Part shown: positions 1 to 8,470 of the stretch, one piece after another
How the letters are laid out: each line of letters opens with the position of its first letter
How positions within the stretch are numbered: position 1 is the stretch's first letter
Assembly (NCBI GenBank): GCA_044508495.1
Contig: JBIQHP010000011.1
Span: 1 to 31,293, forward strand
Source: Terrimesophilobacter sp044508495
Lineage (GTDB): Bacteria > Actinomycetota > Actinomycetes > Actinomycetales > Microbacteriaceae
Direction of reading: 5' to 3'
DNA length: 31,293 nucleotides
Program-made: the position numbers and the translations under genes
Notes under the pieces: generated by a model
What the model was told of the DNA's origin: nothing
Seen by the model: the letters and a program-made list of their open reading frames with translations, nothing else
Databases searched by the model: none

Positions 1-1398
1 CTGCGCGCCGTGCTCACCCAGGGGCTCGTCGAGGCGATCGGCGGCTCGCTCACCTTCCTCGGCGCGCTCGTGGCGATGATCGTCATCGACCCCGTGCTGC
101 TCGGGCTCACCGTGCTCGTGATCGCCGTCTCGGTCGTGACCGTCACGCTCCTCTCGGCGCGCATCCGGGTCGCCAGTCAGCAGGCGCAGAACCGCGTCGG
201 CGACCTCGCCGCCTCGGTCGAGCGGGCGATCAGCGCGGTGCGCACCGTGCGAGCCGCGAACGCGACCGATCGCGAGGTCGCGGCCGTCGAGGACGACGCG
301 GTCGGCGCCTGGCGCATGGGCATCAAGGTCGCGAAGATCTCGGCCCTCGTGGTGCCGATCGCCGGCATCGCGATGCAGGTGTCGTTCCTCGTCGTGCTCG
401 GCGTCGGCGGGTTCCGCGTCGCGAGCGGTGCGATCACGGTCGCCTCGCTCGTGGCCTTCATCCTGTTCCTGTTCCTCATGATCCTGCCGCTCGGGCAGGC
501 CTTCGGCGCGGTGACCTCGGTCAACGCCGCGCTCGGCGCCCTCGGGCGCATCCAGGAGATCATCGACCTGCCCGGGGAGGGCGAGGCGGATGCCGCGGTC
601 GAGCCCGCCGCTCCCGTTGCGACCGACGACGCGATCAGCTTCGAGAGCGTGTCGTTCGCGTATGCGACCGAACGGGACTCTCGGGTCGAGCCCCCTTCTC
701 AGGCCGAGCCCGTCGAGACCACGATCCTCCACGATGTCACCTTCGGCGCCGCCCGCGGCAGACGCACCGCGCTCGTCGGACCCTCCGGCGCCGGCAAGAG
801 CACGATCCTCGCCCTCATCGAGCGGTTCTACGACCCGGATGCCGGGGTCGTGCGCCTGGCCGGGGTCGACATCCGGGCTCTCGACCGCGCCGAGCTGCGC
901 GCGCAGATCGGCTACGTCGAGCAGGACGCGCCGGTGCTCGCCGGGAGCATCCGCCAGAACCTCACGCTCGCGACGCCGGACGCGAGCGATGCGCAGTGCG
1001 TCGACGTGCTGCACGCGGTCAACCTCACCGAGGTGCTCGAGCGGAACCCGCTCGGTCTCGACGCGCCGGTCGGGGAGGACGGCGTCATGCTCTCCGGCGG
1101 CGAGCGCCAGCGGCTCGCGATCGCCCGCGCGCTGCTCGCGGCGCCGCCCATCCTGCTGCTCGACGAGTCGACCTCGAGCCTCGACGGGCTCAACGAGCAG
1201 CTGCTGCGCAAGGCCATCGACGCGGTCGCCGAGAACCGCACGCTGCTCGTCATCGCGCACCGGCTCTCGACCGTGATCGACTCCGACCACATCGTCGTGC
1301 TCGACCACGGACGCGTCGTGGGCGCCGGCACGCACGCCGAGCTCGTCGCCTCGACGCCCCTCTACAAGGAGCTCGCCCAGCACCAGCTCCTCGCCTGA
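1..1398 (+). CDS. ABC exporter, transmembrane plus ATPase half-transporter, 5' end outside window
   Basis: The reading frame is open from base 1, so the start and first membrane helices lie outside the window. The visible part has hydrophobic helices of an exporter-type membrane domain (to about residue 190) followed by a complete nucleotide-binding domain: Walker A GPSGAGKST at 778-804, signature LSGGERQR from 1090, Walker B ILLLDEST near 1150 and the H-loop AHRLS near 1258. Fused membrane and ATPase domains in this order are typical of bacterial multidrug or lipid exporters that work as dimers, pumping substrate out at the cost of ATP. The substrate cannot be told. An insertion of roughly 14 residues rich in Glu, Pro and Arg sits early in the ATPase domain (about 667-717), where relatives usually have a short loop. 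The stop TGA lies one base before an assembly gap. Confidence 0.93.
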   Translation: MRAVLTQGLVEAIGGSLTFLGALVAMIVIDPVLLGLTVLVIAVSVVTVTLLSARIRVASQQAQNRVGDLAASVERAISAVRTVRAANATDREVAAVEDDAVGAWRMGIKVAKISALVVPIAGIAMQVSFLVVLGVGGFRVASGAITVASLVAFILFLFLMILPLGQAFGAVTSVNAALGALGRIQEIIDLPGEGEADAAVEPAAPVATDDAISFESVSFAYATERDSRVEPPSQAEPVETTILHDVTFGAARGRRTALVGPSGAGKSTILALIERFYDPDAGVVRLAGVDIRALDRAELRAQIGYVEQDAPVLAGSIRQNLTLATPDASDAQCVDVLHAVNLTEVLERNPLGLDAPVGEDGVMLSGGERQRLAIARALLAAPPILLLDESTSSLDGLNEQLLRKAIDAVAENRTLLVIAHRLSTVIDSDHIVVLDHGRVVGAGTHAELVASTPLYKELAQHQLLA

Positions 1399-1399
1399 A

Positions 1400-1499
1400 N
1401 NNNNNNNNNNNNNNNNNNNNNNNNNNNNNNNNNNNNNNNNNNNNNNNNNNNNNNNNNNNNNNNNNNNNNNNNNNNNNNNNNNNNNNNNNNNNNNNNNNN
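1400..1499. other. assembly gap (100 N)
   Basis: Exactly 100 N. It lies between the end of the ABC exporter and the truncated 3' end of the convergent RNA methyltransferase gene, whose last part must be inside it. Confidence 0.99.
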
Positions 1500-2188
1500 G
1501 CATCCGGAGTCAGGCCCCCACCCTCCGTGCCGAGCACGAGGGCGACGCGCTCGGGCGGAGCGGCGGCGAAGTCGCGCAGGCTCACGGCATTGTCGGTCAG
1601 GGCGAGTGCGGCGAGATGGAACCCGGATGCCGCCAGCAGCTCGCGCGTCGCCGGCCAGTCCCCGACGCGCGTCCACGGCACCTGCAGCACCGTTCCCATC
1701 GACACGCGGATCGCGCGCCGATAGAACGGATCGGAGCAGCGCGGGGTGACGAGCACGGCATCCGCCCCGATGGCGGCGACCGAGCGGAAGATCGCGCCGA
1801 CGTTCGTCGGGTCCACGACGTTCTCGAGCACGACGACGCGCCGGGCGCCGTCGAGCAGCGCGGACGGGTCCGGGAGGGGCGGGCGCTCCATGGCGGCGAT
1901 GAGGCCGCGATGCAGGTGGTAGCCGGTCAGGCCTGCGAGCAACTCGTCCGAGCTGGTGAAGACGGGCACCTCCGGCCCGACGAGTGCAACGGCCCCGTCG
2001 ACCGCGCCGCCGAGTGCGAGGACCGCTCGGGGGCGATGGCCTGCGGCGAGCGCCCGCTCGAGCACGAGCGCCGACTCGGCGATGTACAAACCGTGCGGCC
2101 CGCGCCCGTTCTTGAGCAGGACATCCGTCGCATGCCCGAAGTCGGCCAGCCGCGAGTCGGCCGGGTCAACGACCTCTACGACCGGCAT
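1500..2188 (-). CDS. TrmH/SpoU-family RNA 2'-O-methyltransferase, 3' end lost in gap
   Basis: About 229 residues are visible, starting at ATG 2188. An N-terminal substrate-binding region (about 1-110) carries a conserved YHLHRG segment. It is followed by the SPOUT methyltransferase domain with motif 1 (VVLENVVDPTNVGAIFRS) and motif 2 (VALVLGTEGGGLTPD). Family members transfer a methyl group from S-adenosylmethionine to a ribose 2'-OH in rRNA or tRNA, and bind the cofactor in a C-terminal knot. The third SPOUT motif, usually containing an S-x-N core, would follow immediately and is hidden by the gap; perhaps 40-50 residues are missing. The gene lies 4 bases downstream of the mazF-like gene and could be co-transcribed with it. 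The RNA target cannot be told from the sequence. Confidence 0.88.
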
Positions 2189-2192
2189 CCGA

Positions 2193-2549
2193 TCACCGGG
2201 CCGGAGTGACGAGACCCAGCACCAGCCGAAGCCCTGCGTCGATGTCGGCCAAAAGGTAACGGGGAATGCTTCCGGCGGGGCCGCCCAGGGTCGACTTGTC
2301 GATGGCGACCAATTGGGTCAGATTGATGGCGGAGTCGCGACTCAATCCAGAGTCGGAAGCCGCGAGGAAGACATTCCCCGGTATGCGAGCCAGATCGAGG
2401 TTCGTGGTGATGGCAGCGACGATGCAGGTGGAGATCGCACTCCGGTTGAGCCGGTCATCCTGAACCACGACCACCGGACGGCGAAAACCCGGCTCGCTAC
2501 CGCCAGGCTGCCCGAGGTCCTGCCAGTAGATCTCACCGCGGGCCGGCAT
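2193..2549 (-). CDS. mazF: MazF/PemK-family endoribonuclease toxin
   Basis: 118 residues, the usual size for MazF. It starts with the family pattern MPARGEIYWQDLG (strand 1), followed by the GFRRPVVVVQDD segment with the conserved Arg-Pro that forms the RNA-binding and catalytic surface, then S-T-C-I-V-A-A-I-T-T-N, and a C-terminal T-L-V-A-I-D-K-type segment. MazF toxins cut mRNA at short sequence motifs and are inhibited by an antitoxin made from the same transcript. The start lies 2 bases after the antitoxin stop, so the pair is almost certainly one operon read leftward from the promoter at about 2800. It is a chromosomal type II module; nothing nearby suggests a plasmid or phage. Confidence 0.9.
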   Translation of the reverse strand: MPARGEIYWQDLGQPGGSEPGFRRPVVVVQDDRLNRSAISTCIVAAITTNLDLARIPGNVFLAASDSGLSRDSAINLTQLVAIDKSTLGGPAGSIPRYLLADIDAGLRLVLGLVTPAR

Positions 2550-2551
2550 CG

Positions 2552-2794
2552 CTACCAGTCCTCACGCAGGTCCGCCAGTGTGATCAAGCCCTGTTGCAGC
2601 ACCCACTCGTCCCGAGGGTCGCCCGCTGCGGCGATGACGTCGTTGATCCGCTCCACGAGAGAGTCGTCGTCGAGGCGCTCGAGATAGAGTTCGGCAGCCC
2701 GGGCGAGGAATGCGGACCGGCTCACGCCCTGCTCGGCCGCCATTGCCTCGATGCGGGCGAAGAGCGCATCCGGTAGGGAGATGGCCGTCTTCAT
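2552..2794 (-). CDS. Ribbon-helix-helix antitoxin of the MazF-type toxin
   Basis: 80 residues. The N-terminus MKTAISLPDALFARIEAMA followed by EQGVSRSAFLARAAELYLE is a classic ribbon-helix-helix (CopG/MetJ-like) DNA-binding fold: one short beta strand and two helices. The acidic C-terminal half (residues 41-80, ending LADLREDW) is the likely toxin-neutralising tail. Such antitoxins are labile, block their toxin and repress their own promoter. The start ATG 2794 has no Shine-Dalgarno sequence but lies 6 bases after a good -10 hexamer, so the mRNA is probably leaderless. The stop TAG is 2 bases before the toxin ATG, which fits translational coupling. Confidence 0.88.
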   Translation of the reverse strand: MKTAISLPDALFARIEAMAAEQGVSRSAFLARAAELYLERLDDDSLVERINDVIAAAGDPRDEWVLQQGLITLADLREDW

Positions 2795-2819
2795 GGACCC
2801 AGTATAACCAGGTAATACC
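2795..2819 (-). promoter_or_regulatory. Leaderless promoter and probable autoregulatory operator of the toxin-antitoxin operon
   Basis: On the minus strand a -10 hexamer TATACT (2801-2806) is followed by six bases and then the antitoxin ATG, so transcription would begin at or next to the start codon. Just upstream is GGTATTACC (2811-2819), an odd-length palindrome, and a partly related GGTTATACT overlaps the -10. Paired short half-sites over the promoter are what a ribbon-helix-helix repressor would bind. No clear -35 hexamer was seen. Confidence 0.6.
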
Positions 2820-2904
2820 GCCGTGACTCTCTGCATACGGGCAAGATAGCGATGTCCGGGCGCGCTGATCGTAAGTTGTCCACAGGCTGCCTCAATCGCA
2901 TCCG

Positions 2905-5094
2905 TCACTCCGCGGCGCGCACCGGCTCCGGCGCGCCCTCGCCCGCTCCCGGTCCGAGCTTCGACGGCCACCAGATCGCACGGCCCAGGTCGTAGCCGAG
3001 CGCGGGAACGAGCAGCGAGCGCACGACGATCGTGTCGAGCAGCACCCCGAAGGCCACGATGAACGCGATCTGCAGCAGGAACAGCACCGGGATGACGCCG
3101 AGCGCCGCGAAGGTCGCCGCGAGCACGAGCCCCGCCGAGGTGATGACGCCGCCGGTCATCGCGAGCCCCCTCAGGATGCCCTCGCGCGTCCCGTGCCGGA
3201 CACTCTCCTCCCGCACGCGCGTCATGAGGAAGATGTTGTAGTCGATCCCGAGCGCCACGAGGAACACGAAGCCATAGAGCGGCACGGCCGGGTCCGCGCC
3301 GGAGAAGCCGAACAGGTGATTGAACACGAGGGCCGAGACCCCGAGCGCCGTGAGGTAGGAGAGGATCACGGTGAGGATGAGCAGCACGGGCGCGACGATC
3401 GACCGCAGCAGGAGCATGAGGATGACGAGGATCACCCCGAGCACGACCGGGATGATGAGGTTGCGGTCCTGGATGGAGGTCGCGTCGGTGTCCACGGCCA
3501 GCGCCGTCACCCCGCCGACGATCGCCTGCGGGTCCACCGCGTGCACGGCCGAGCGCAGGGCCGCCACGGCATCCTTCGCCGCGTCGGAGTCCGCCGCATC
3601 GTCGAGCGTCGCCTGCAGCTGCACCTGGCCGTCCAGGACGGTCGGCGGGAAGCGGTCGATGAGCTCCAACGGCACCGTGCCCGCGGGCGAGTCGGATGAC
3701 ACGACGGAGACGCCCTCGACCCCGGCGACGCCGGAGACGGCATCCGCCAGCTCCGGAAGGCGATCCTCCGAGCCGATCACGACCGCAGGGCTGCCCGAGC
3801 CGCCCGGGAAGTGATGGCCGAGCGCCGCCTGCCCGTCCCGCGCCTGCGAGGTGCCCAGCACGAGGTCGCTCTGCGGGACGCCGTTCGCCTGCAGTTGCAG
3901 CACTCCGGCGGCGCCGGCGAGCAGCACGATCACACAGGCGACCCAGACGAGGCGCGCACGGTGGGAGACCAGACGGGTGACGCCCGCCCACAGCCCGCTC
4001 GACCGGGTCTCCGGATGCGCGCTGCCGAGCTTCGGCCGCAACGGCCAGAACGAGGTGCGGCCGAACGCCAGCAGCAGCGCGGGCAGGAGGGTGAGCGCGG
4101 CGAGGATCGAGAAGCCGATGCCGATCGCACCCACCGGACCGAGGGCACGATTGGACTGCAGATCGCTCAGCAGCAGGCACAGCAGCCCGGCGATCACCGT
4201 GCCGCCCGAGGCGAGGATCGCCGGCAGGCTGCCCCGCAGGGCCAGCATCGTCGCCTCCCACCGGCCCTCCACGTCGCGCAGCGCCTCCCGGAAGCGCGAG
4301 ACGTAGAGCAGCGAGTAGTCGGTGGCCGCGCCGATGACGAGGATGAACAGGATGCCCTGCACCTGCCCGTTGAGCAGCAGAATCCCGCCCTTGGCGAGCC
4401 ACCACACCACGAGGATGCTCGCGCACAGCGCGAACAGGGAGGTTCCGAGCACGAGCAGGGGCAGCACGGGCGAGCGGTAGACCACCACGAGGATGACGAG
4501 CACGGCGATCAGGGCGGTCAGCAGCAGGATGCCGTCGATCCCCCGGAACGCGTCGACGAGGTCGGCGGTGAACCCGGCCGGCCCGGTCACGTAGTGGACG
4601 AGTCCGGGCGGGGCGCTCTCGGCGAGGTCCGCGCGCAGCGCCTCGATCGTGTCCACGACCCCGCCGGAGGCCACCGGGACGAAGATCTCGACGGCGTTCC
4701 CGTCGTCCGAGGGGATCGGAGGGGAGACTTCCCCGTCGACGCCGTCGACCGAGCCGAAGTCGGAGACGAGCCGGGTGGCGAAGTCGTTGTCGGCATCCGT
4801 GAGCCCTTCCTCCCGCACCAGCAGCACGATCGCCGGGATGGCATCGCTCTCGGTGAAGGCGCTGCGCAGCTCGTTGACCCGGGTCGACTCGGCGGAGCTC
4901 GGCAGGTAGGCGGCCTGATCGTTGACGGCGACCTCGCTGATCTTGCCGAAGTACGGGCCGCCGATGCCGGCCACGACGAGCCAGCCGAGGATGAGTGCCG
5001 CGGGGATCAGGACCCGCCACGACCGCCGCCCGGTCACCGGCGCTCCGATGGGCGGCGGTCGACGGGGCACCTGATCATGCGAGAAGTCTTGCAC
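2905..5094 (-). CDS. MMPL/RND-family membrane transporter
   Basis: 729 residues, typical for actinobacterial MMPL proteins. The layout is one helix near residue 30-50, a large extracytoplasmic loop (about 51-185), a block of helices (about 190-370), a further helix near 395-415, a second loop, and a final helix block. The family signature appears in both halves: GAATDYSLLYVSRFREAL and GIDYNIFLMTRVREE, whose Asp-Tyr pairs lie in the proton-relay helices. Relatives export lipids, siderophores or drugs using the proton gradient. The start used is GTG 5094; a GTG further in is also possible because no strong ribosome-binding site is visible. The gene stands alone between the toxin-antitoxin operon and the SDR/thiolase pair, so the substrate cannot be inferred. 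Confidence 0.9.
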   Translation of the reverse strand: MQDFSHDQVPRRPPPIGAPVTGRRSWRVLIPAALILGWLVVAGIGGPYFGKISEVAVNDQAAYLPSSAESTRVNELRSAFTESDAIPAIVLLVREEGLTDADNDFATRLVSDFGSVDGVDGEVSPPIPSDDGNAVEIFVPVASGGVVDTIEALRADLAESAPPGLVHYVTGPAGFTADLVDAFRGIDGILLLTALIAVLVILVVVYRSPVLPLLVLGTSLFALCASILVVWWLAKGGILLLNGQVQGILFILVIGAATDYSLLYVSRFREALRDVEGRWEATMLALRGSLPAILASGGTVIAGLLCLLLSDLQSNRALGPVGAIGIGFSILAALTLLPALLLAFGRTSFWPLRPKLGSAHPETRSSGLWAGVTRLVSHRARLVWVACVIVLLAGAAGVLQLQANGVPQSDLVLGTSQARDGQAALGHHFPGGSGSPAVVIGSEDRLPELADAVSGVAGVEGVSVVSSDSPAGTVPLELIDRFPPTVLDGQVQLQATLDDAADSDAAKDAVAALRSAVHAVDPQAIVGGVTALAVDTDATSIQDRNLIIPVVLGVILVILMLLLRSIVAPVLLILTVILSYLTALGVSALVFNHLFGFSGADPAVPLYGFVFLVALGIDYNIFLMTRVREESVRHGTREGILRGLAMTGGVITSAGLVLAATFAALGVIPVLFLLQIAFIVAFGVLLDTIVVRSLLVPALGYDLGRAIWWPSKLGPGAGEGAPEPVRAAE

Positions 5095-5162
5095 CGTGGT
5101 CGCCGAGATCGAAATTCACGGGGCGCGCCGGCATCCACGCCGCAGGCCCATGGCAGCGCAGG

Positions 5163-5987
5163 CTACTTCGGCTGCATGCGGATGGCGCCGTCCAGACGGA
5201 TGACTTCGCCGTTGAGCATGGGGTTCTCGACGATGTGCCGCACGAGCGCCGCGTACTCCTCCGGCCGGCCGAGGCGGGACGGATGCGGCACCTGCGCCCC
5301 GAGGGACTCCCGCGCCGCCTCGGGCAGGCCCGCCATCATCGGGGTGTCGAAGGTGCCCGGCGCGATCGTCATGACCCGGATGAGCCGTGCCGCGAGCTCG
5401 CGCGCGAGCGGGAGGGTCATCGCGGCGACCCCTCCCTTCGACGCCGAGTACGCCGCCTGCCCGATCTGCCCGTCGAAGGCCGCGACCGAGGCGGTGTTGA
5501 CGATGACGCCGCGCTCTGCCGTACCGGATGGCCCGCCGCTGCCTCCGCGGCCGGCAGCGCCCTGCCCTGTGCCGCTCTGCCCGGTGCCGCCCCGGCCCGG
5601 TTCATGCAGCGGCTCCGTCGCGGCGATCGCCTCGGCCGCGAGGCGGATGACGTTGAAGGTGCCGATCAGGTTCACCCGGATGACCCGCTCGAACCGCTCG
5701 AGCGGCAGCGGCCCCTCCTTGCCGAGGGCGCGCTCCGCGGTCGCGACCCCGGCGCAGTTCACCACAATCCGCAGCGGCAGGGTCGCCATGGCGATCGCCG
5801 CCCGCACCTGCGCCTCGTCCGTCACGTCCGCGGGGGCGAACACGACATCCGGGATCTGCTCGCCCTTCGAGCTCGGCAGGTCGAGGATGATCACCTCGGC
5901 CCCCGCCGTCGCGAGCGCCTGCGCGGTCGCGAGCCCGAGCCCCGAGGCGCCACCCGTGACGAGTGCCGAGCATCCAGAGATCTGCAT
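5163..5987 (-). CDS. Short-chain dehydrogenase, 3-hydroxyacyl-CoA dehydrogenase type-2-like, with a Gly-rich insertion
   Basis: 274 residues. It has the NAD-binding motif TGGASGLG (about 11-18), the structural NCAG motif, catalytic Ser in NTASVAAFDG, catalytic YSASK, and a C-terminal GEVIRLDGAIRM. These match the subgroup containing mammalian HSD17B10, which oxidises 3-hydroxyacyl-CoA to 3-ketoacyl-CoA with NAD. The neighbouring thiolase, 17 bases upstream, would cleave that product, so the pair looks like the last two steps of a beta-oxidation cycle. The start ATG 5987 follows a strong AGGAGG. Oddity: before the catalytic-Ser strand there is a Gly/Ser/Gln-rich insertion of about 20-25 residues with a repeated G-T-G-Q unit, longer than the short loop usual in relatives; it looks like expansion of a DNA repeat at about 5525-5600. 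Confidence 0.9.
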   Translation of the reverse strand: MQISGCSALVTGGASGLGLATAQALATAGAEVIILDLPSSKGEQIPDVVFAPADVTDEAQVRAAIAMATLPLRIVVNCAGVATAERALGKEGPLPLERFERVIRVNLIGTFNVIRLAAEAIAATEPLHEPGRGGTGQSGTGQGAAGRGGSGGPSGTAERGVIVNTASVAAFDGQIGQAAYSASKGGVAAMTLPLARELAARLIRVMTIAPGTFDTPMMAGLPEAARESLGAQVPHPSRLGRPEEYAALVRHIVENPMLNGEVIRLDGAIRMQPK

Positions 5988-6004
5988 CGCTGCCTCCTAC
6001 CGGC

Positions 6005-6991
6005 TCAGAGCCGTTCGATGATGGTCGCGTTGGCCATGCCGCCGCCCTCGCACATGGTCTGAAGGCCCCAGCGGCCGCCGCCCGCCTCGAGCTGGTTGAC
6101 GAGGGTCGTGAGCAGACGGGTTCCGGATGACCCGAGCGCGTGCCCGAGGGCGATCGCCCCGCCGCGCGGGTTGAGCTTGTCCGGGTCGGTGCCGAGCTCC
6201 TTCTGCCAGGCGAGCGGCACGGAGGCGAAGGCCTCGTTGACCTCGTACCAGTCGAGGTCGTCGATCGCGAGTCCGGCGCGCTCGAGCACCTTCCGGGTCG
6301 CCGGGATGACGCCGGTGAGCATGTAGATCGGGTCGCTGCCGGTCACCGCGAAGGCGTGGAATCGGGCACGCGGCTTCAGCCCCAGGCTCTCGGCGCGCTC
6401 GGCGCTCATGATGAGGGCGGCGGAGGCGCCATCGGTGAGCGGGCTCGAATTGCCGGGCGTGATGCGCCAGTCGAGTTCGGGGAANNNNNNNNNNNNNNNN
6501 NNNNNNNNNNNNNNNNNNNNNNNNNNNNNNNNNNNNNNNNNNNNNNNNNNNNNNNNNNNNNNNNNNNNNNNNNNNNNNNNNNNNTAGCGGTCCATGCCGG
6601 CGCGCGAGGTCCCGAGCGGGATGCGGCTCATCGACTCGACGCCGCAGGCGATCGCCACGTCGTACTGGCCCGTCATGACCCCCTGCGCCGCGAACATCGC
6701 CGCCTGCTGGCTCGACCCGCACTGCCGGTCCACGGTCGTCCCGGGCACCGTGTCGGGGAATCCCGCCGCGAGCAGGGCGTTGCGCGTGACGTTGTAGCCC
6801 TGCTCGCCGATCTGCGACACGCATCCGCCGATCACGTCGTCGACGAGCGCGGGGTCGAGGTCGCTGCGCTGCACGAGCGTCTCGAGCACCCCTGCGAGCA
6901 GGTCGACCGGGTGGATGCCGGAGAGCTGACCGCCCGGCTTGCCCCGGCCCGAGGGGGTGCGGACGACGTCGACGATGACTGCTTCGTGCAT
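6005..6991 (-). CDS. Acetyl-CoA acyltransferase (thiolase), middle lost in gap
   Basis: The N-terminal part (residues 1-136) has the nucleophile Cys91 in the pattern QCGSSQQA. The C-terminal part has the NEAFA motif, GGAIALGHALGSSG with the catalytic His, and CEGGGMANATIIERL with the second catalytic Cys. Thiolases cleave 3-ketoacyl-CoA with CoA to acetyl-CoA, or run the reverse reaction. The CGSSQQA pattern resembles the FadA5/steroid-type branch more than classical biosynthetic thiolases; that is an impression, not a test. Relatives have about 385-395 residues, so roughly 85-90 residues are missing at the gap, more than 100 N could hold. The start ATG 6991 has no ribosome-binding site but lies 6 bases from a -10 element, suggesting a leaderless mRNA. 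Confidence 0.92.
   Translation of the reverse strand: MHEAVIVDVVRTPSGRGKPGGQLSGIHPVDLLAGVLETLVQRSDLDPALVDDVIGGCVSQIGEQGYNVTRNALLAAGFPDTVPGTTVDRQCGSSQQAAMFAAQGVMTGQYDVAIACGVESMSRIPLGTSRAGMDRXXXXXXXXXXXXXXXXXXXXXXXXXXXXXXXXXXFPELDWRITPGNSSPLTDGASAALIMSAERAESLGLKPRARFHAFAVTGSDPIYMLTGVIPATRKVLERAGLAIDDLDWYEVNEAFASVPLAWQKELGTDPDKLNPRGGAIALGHALGSSGTRLLTTLVNQLEAGGGRWGLQTMCEGGGMANATIIERL
6485..6584. other. assembly gap (100 N) inside thiolase gene
   Basis: 100 N within the thiolase. Comparison with usual family length suggests about 250-290 real bases are missing. Confidence 0.99.
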
Positions 6992-7003
6992 GGTCCCAGC
7001 CTA
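6992..7003 (-). promoter_or_regulatory. Leaderless promoter of the thiolase-SDR operon
   Basis: On the minus strand TAGGCT (6998-7003) is followed by six bases and then the thiolase ATG. This is the same spacing as at the toxin-antitoxin promoter and fits transcription starting at the start codon. It separates this pair from the long operon upstream. No convincing -35 was seen. Confidence 0.5.
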
Positions 7004-7047
7004 TGGCGTCGCGACGGTCGTGATTCAGGACCCTGTGGCCGGAGAGG

Positions 7048-8436
7048 CTACCCGAGCACCTTCGCCAGCTTCGGCAGGAGGCGCACGAGGGTGTCGGGGC
7101 CTCGCCGGAAATGGTCGAGAGGGAGCCACTCATTGGGAGCATGCTTGTTCTCGTCGGGGCACCCGAAGCCGAGCAGCAGCGTGGGAAGGCTGAAGGTGCT
7201 CTGCAGTCGCGCGACGGCGGGAATGGTGCCTCCGTCTCGGATCAGGTAGGGCTCCACCCCCCAGGCCTCTCCCAGCGCCTCGAGGGCCATGGTGACCGCC
7301 GGGCTGTCGGTCGGAGTGATCACCGGCTTCGAGGCCACGTCGTGGACGGTCTCGATCGTGACGGACTCCGGCGCGATGGACCTCAGATGATCGATGAGGA
7401 GCCCTGCGATGACCTCCGGATCCTGGGAGGCGACGAGCCGGGTGGAGAGCTTCGCCATCGCCACCGCGGGGACGATCGTCTTCGGGCCCTCGCCCGTGTG
7501 GCCCGATCCGAATCCGTTGACCTCGAGCGTGGGGCGCGCCCAGGTCCGTTCGAGCGTCGAGTACCCGGCTTCGCCGACACCGCAGAGAGCCCCGATCGTT
7601 GCGAACCATGCCGCCTCATCGAAGGGAAGACCCGCGAGGTTCTTCCGCTCCTCCGCGGAGAGCTCGTCCACCGCATCGTAGAAGCCCGGCACGGTCACCC
7701 GGCCCTCACCGTCATGGAGGCTGGCCACCATCTCCGCGAGGATCTGCGCGGCGTTGGGCACGGCACCTCCGAACTGCCCGGAATGGAGGTCGTTCGACAG
7801 GGCCTTGACGGTCACCTGGACATAGGCCATGCCCCGCAGGGAGTAGCCGACGGCCGGGAGGTTGAGCCCGAGGGCGGGCGAGTCGCTCACGAGCGCGACG
7901 GAGGCCTCCCCGATCCACGGGTTGGCGTCGAGGACTCCGGCCAGACTGGGCGAGCCGACCTCCTCCTCGCCGTCGACGAGGACGATGACGTTGACGGGCA
8001 CATCTCCGCCCGTCGACCGGATCGCCTCCAGCGCGCGGGTGTACATGAGCAGCTGGCCCTTGTCGTCGGTCACGCCACGGCCCCAGAGCCGGTCCCCCCG
8101 GGTCGTGAGCTCGTAGGGCGGCGACAGCCACTCCTCGAGCGGCTCGACCGGCTGGACATCCACATGGCCGTAGACGAGCACGGTCGGCGCCCCCTCGATC
8201 GGCGAGGCGAGCCTGCCGGTGAGGGCCGGGTGGGTAGGGGTCTCATGGATCACGAGATCGGTGAACCCCACCCTTTCGAGCTCTTTGCTCGTCCAGACGA
8301 TGGCGTCGCGGACCGCGTCCTTCTTGGCCGGGTTCGAGGCGACCGACTCGATCGCGAGGATCTCGGCAAGGCGCTCGAGGTCGGCGGCCTCGTTCTCGGC
8401 CAGCCAGCCCAGTGCCTTCTCCACGTTGACGTCCAT
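7048..8436 (-). CDS. M20-family metallopeptidase (dipeptidase-like)
   Basis: 462 residues from ATG 8436, which follows an AGGGAGGA ribosome-binding site; the frame is open further upstream but that part overlaps the previous gene. Two-zinc M20 ligands are present: H91 and catalytic D93 in YGHVDVQP, bridging D124 in GVTDDKG, the Glu pair in GEEEVGS (157-159), D185 in DSPALG, and a C-terminal His in HAPNEW. A dimerisation-domain His lies in LSNDLHSGQFGG. Members hydrolyse dipeptides or N-acyl amino acids in the cytoplasm. It is the last gene of the long leftward operon that begins with a peptide-binding lipoprotein, 34 bases after the creatininase-family gene, so a role in splitting the imported compound is likely. 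The exact substrate cannot be told. Confidence 0.93.
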   Translation of the reverse strand: MDVNVEKALGWLAENEAADLERLAEILAIESVASNPAKKDAVRDAIVWTSKELERVGFTDLVIHETPTHPALTGRLASPIEGAPTVLVYGHVDVQPVEPLEEWLSPPYELTTRGDRLWGRGVTDDKGQLLMYTRALEAIRSTGGDVPVNVIVLVDGEEEVGSPSLAGVLDANPWIGEASVALVSDSPALGLNLPAVGYSLRGMAYVQVTVKALSNDLHSGQFGGAVPNAAQILAEMVASLHDGEGRVTVPGFYDAVDELSAEERKNLAGLPFDEAAWFATIGALCGVGEAGYSTLERTWARPTLEVNGFGSGHTGEGPKTIVPAVAMAKLSTRLVASQDPEVIAGLLIDHLRSIAPESVTIETVHDVASKPVITPTDSPAVTMALEALGEAWGVEPYLIRDGGTIPAVARLQSTFSLPTLLLGFGCPDENKHAPNEWLPLDHFRRGPDTLVRLLPKLAKVLG

Positions 8437-8470
8437 CCTCGTTCCTCCCTGATTCCTCTGACCGGTCCCG

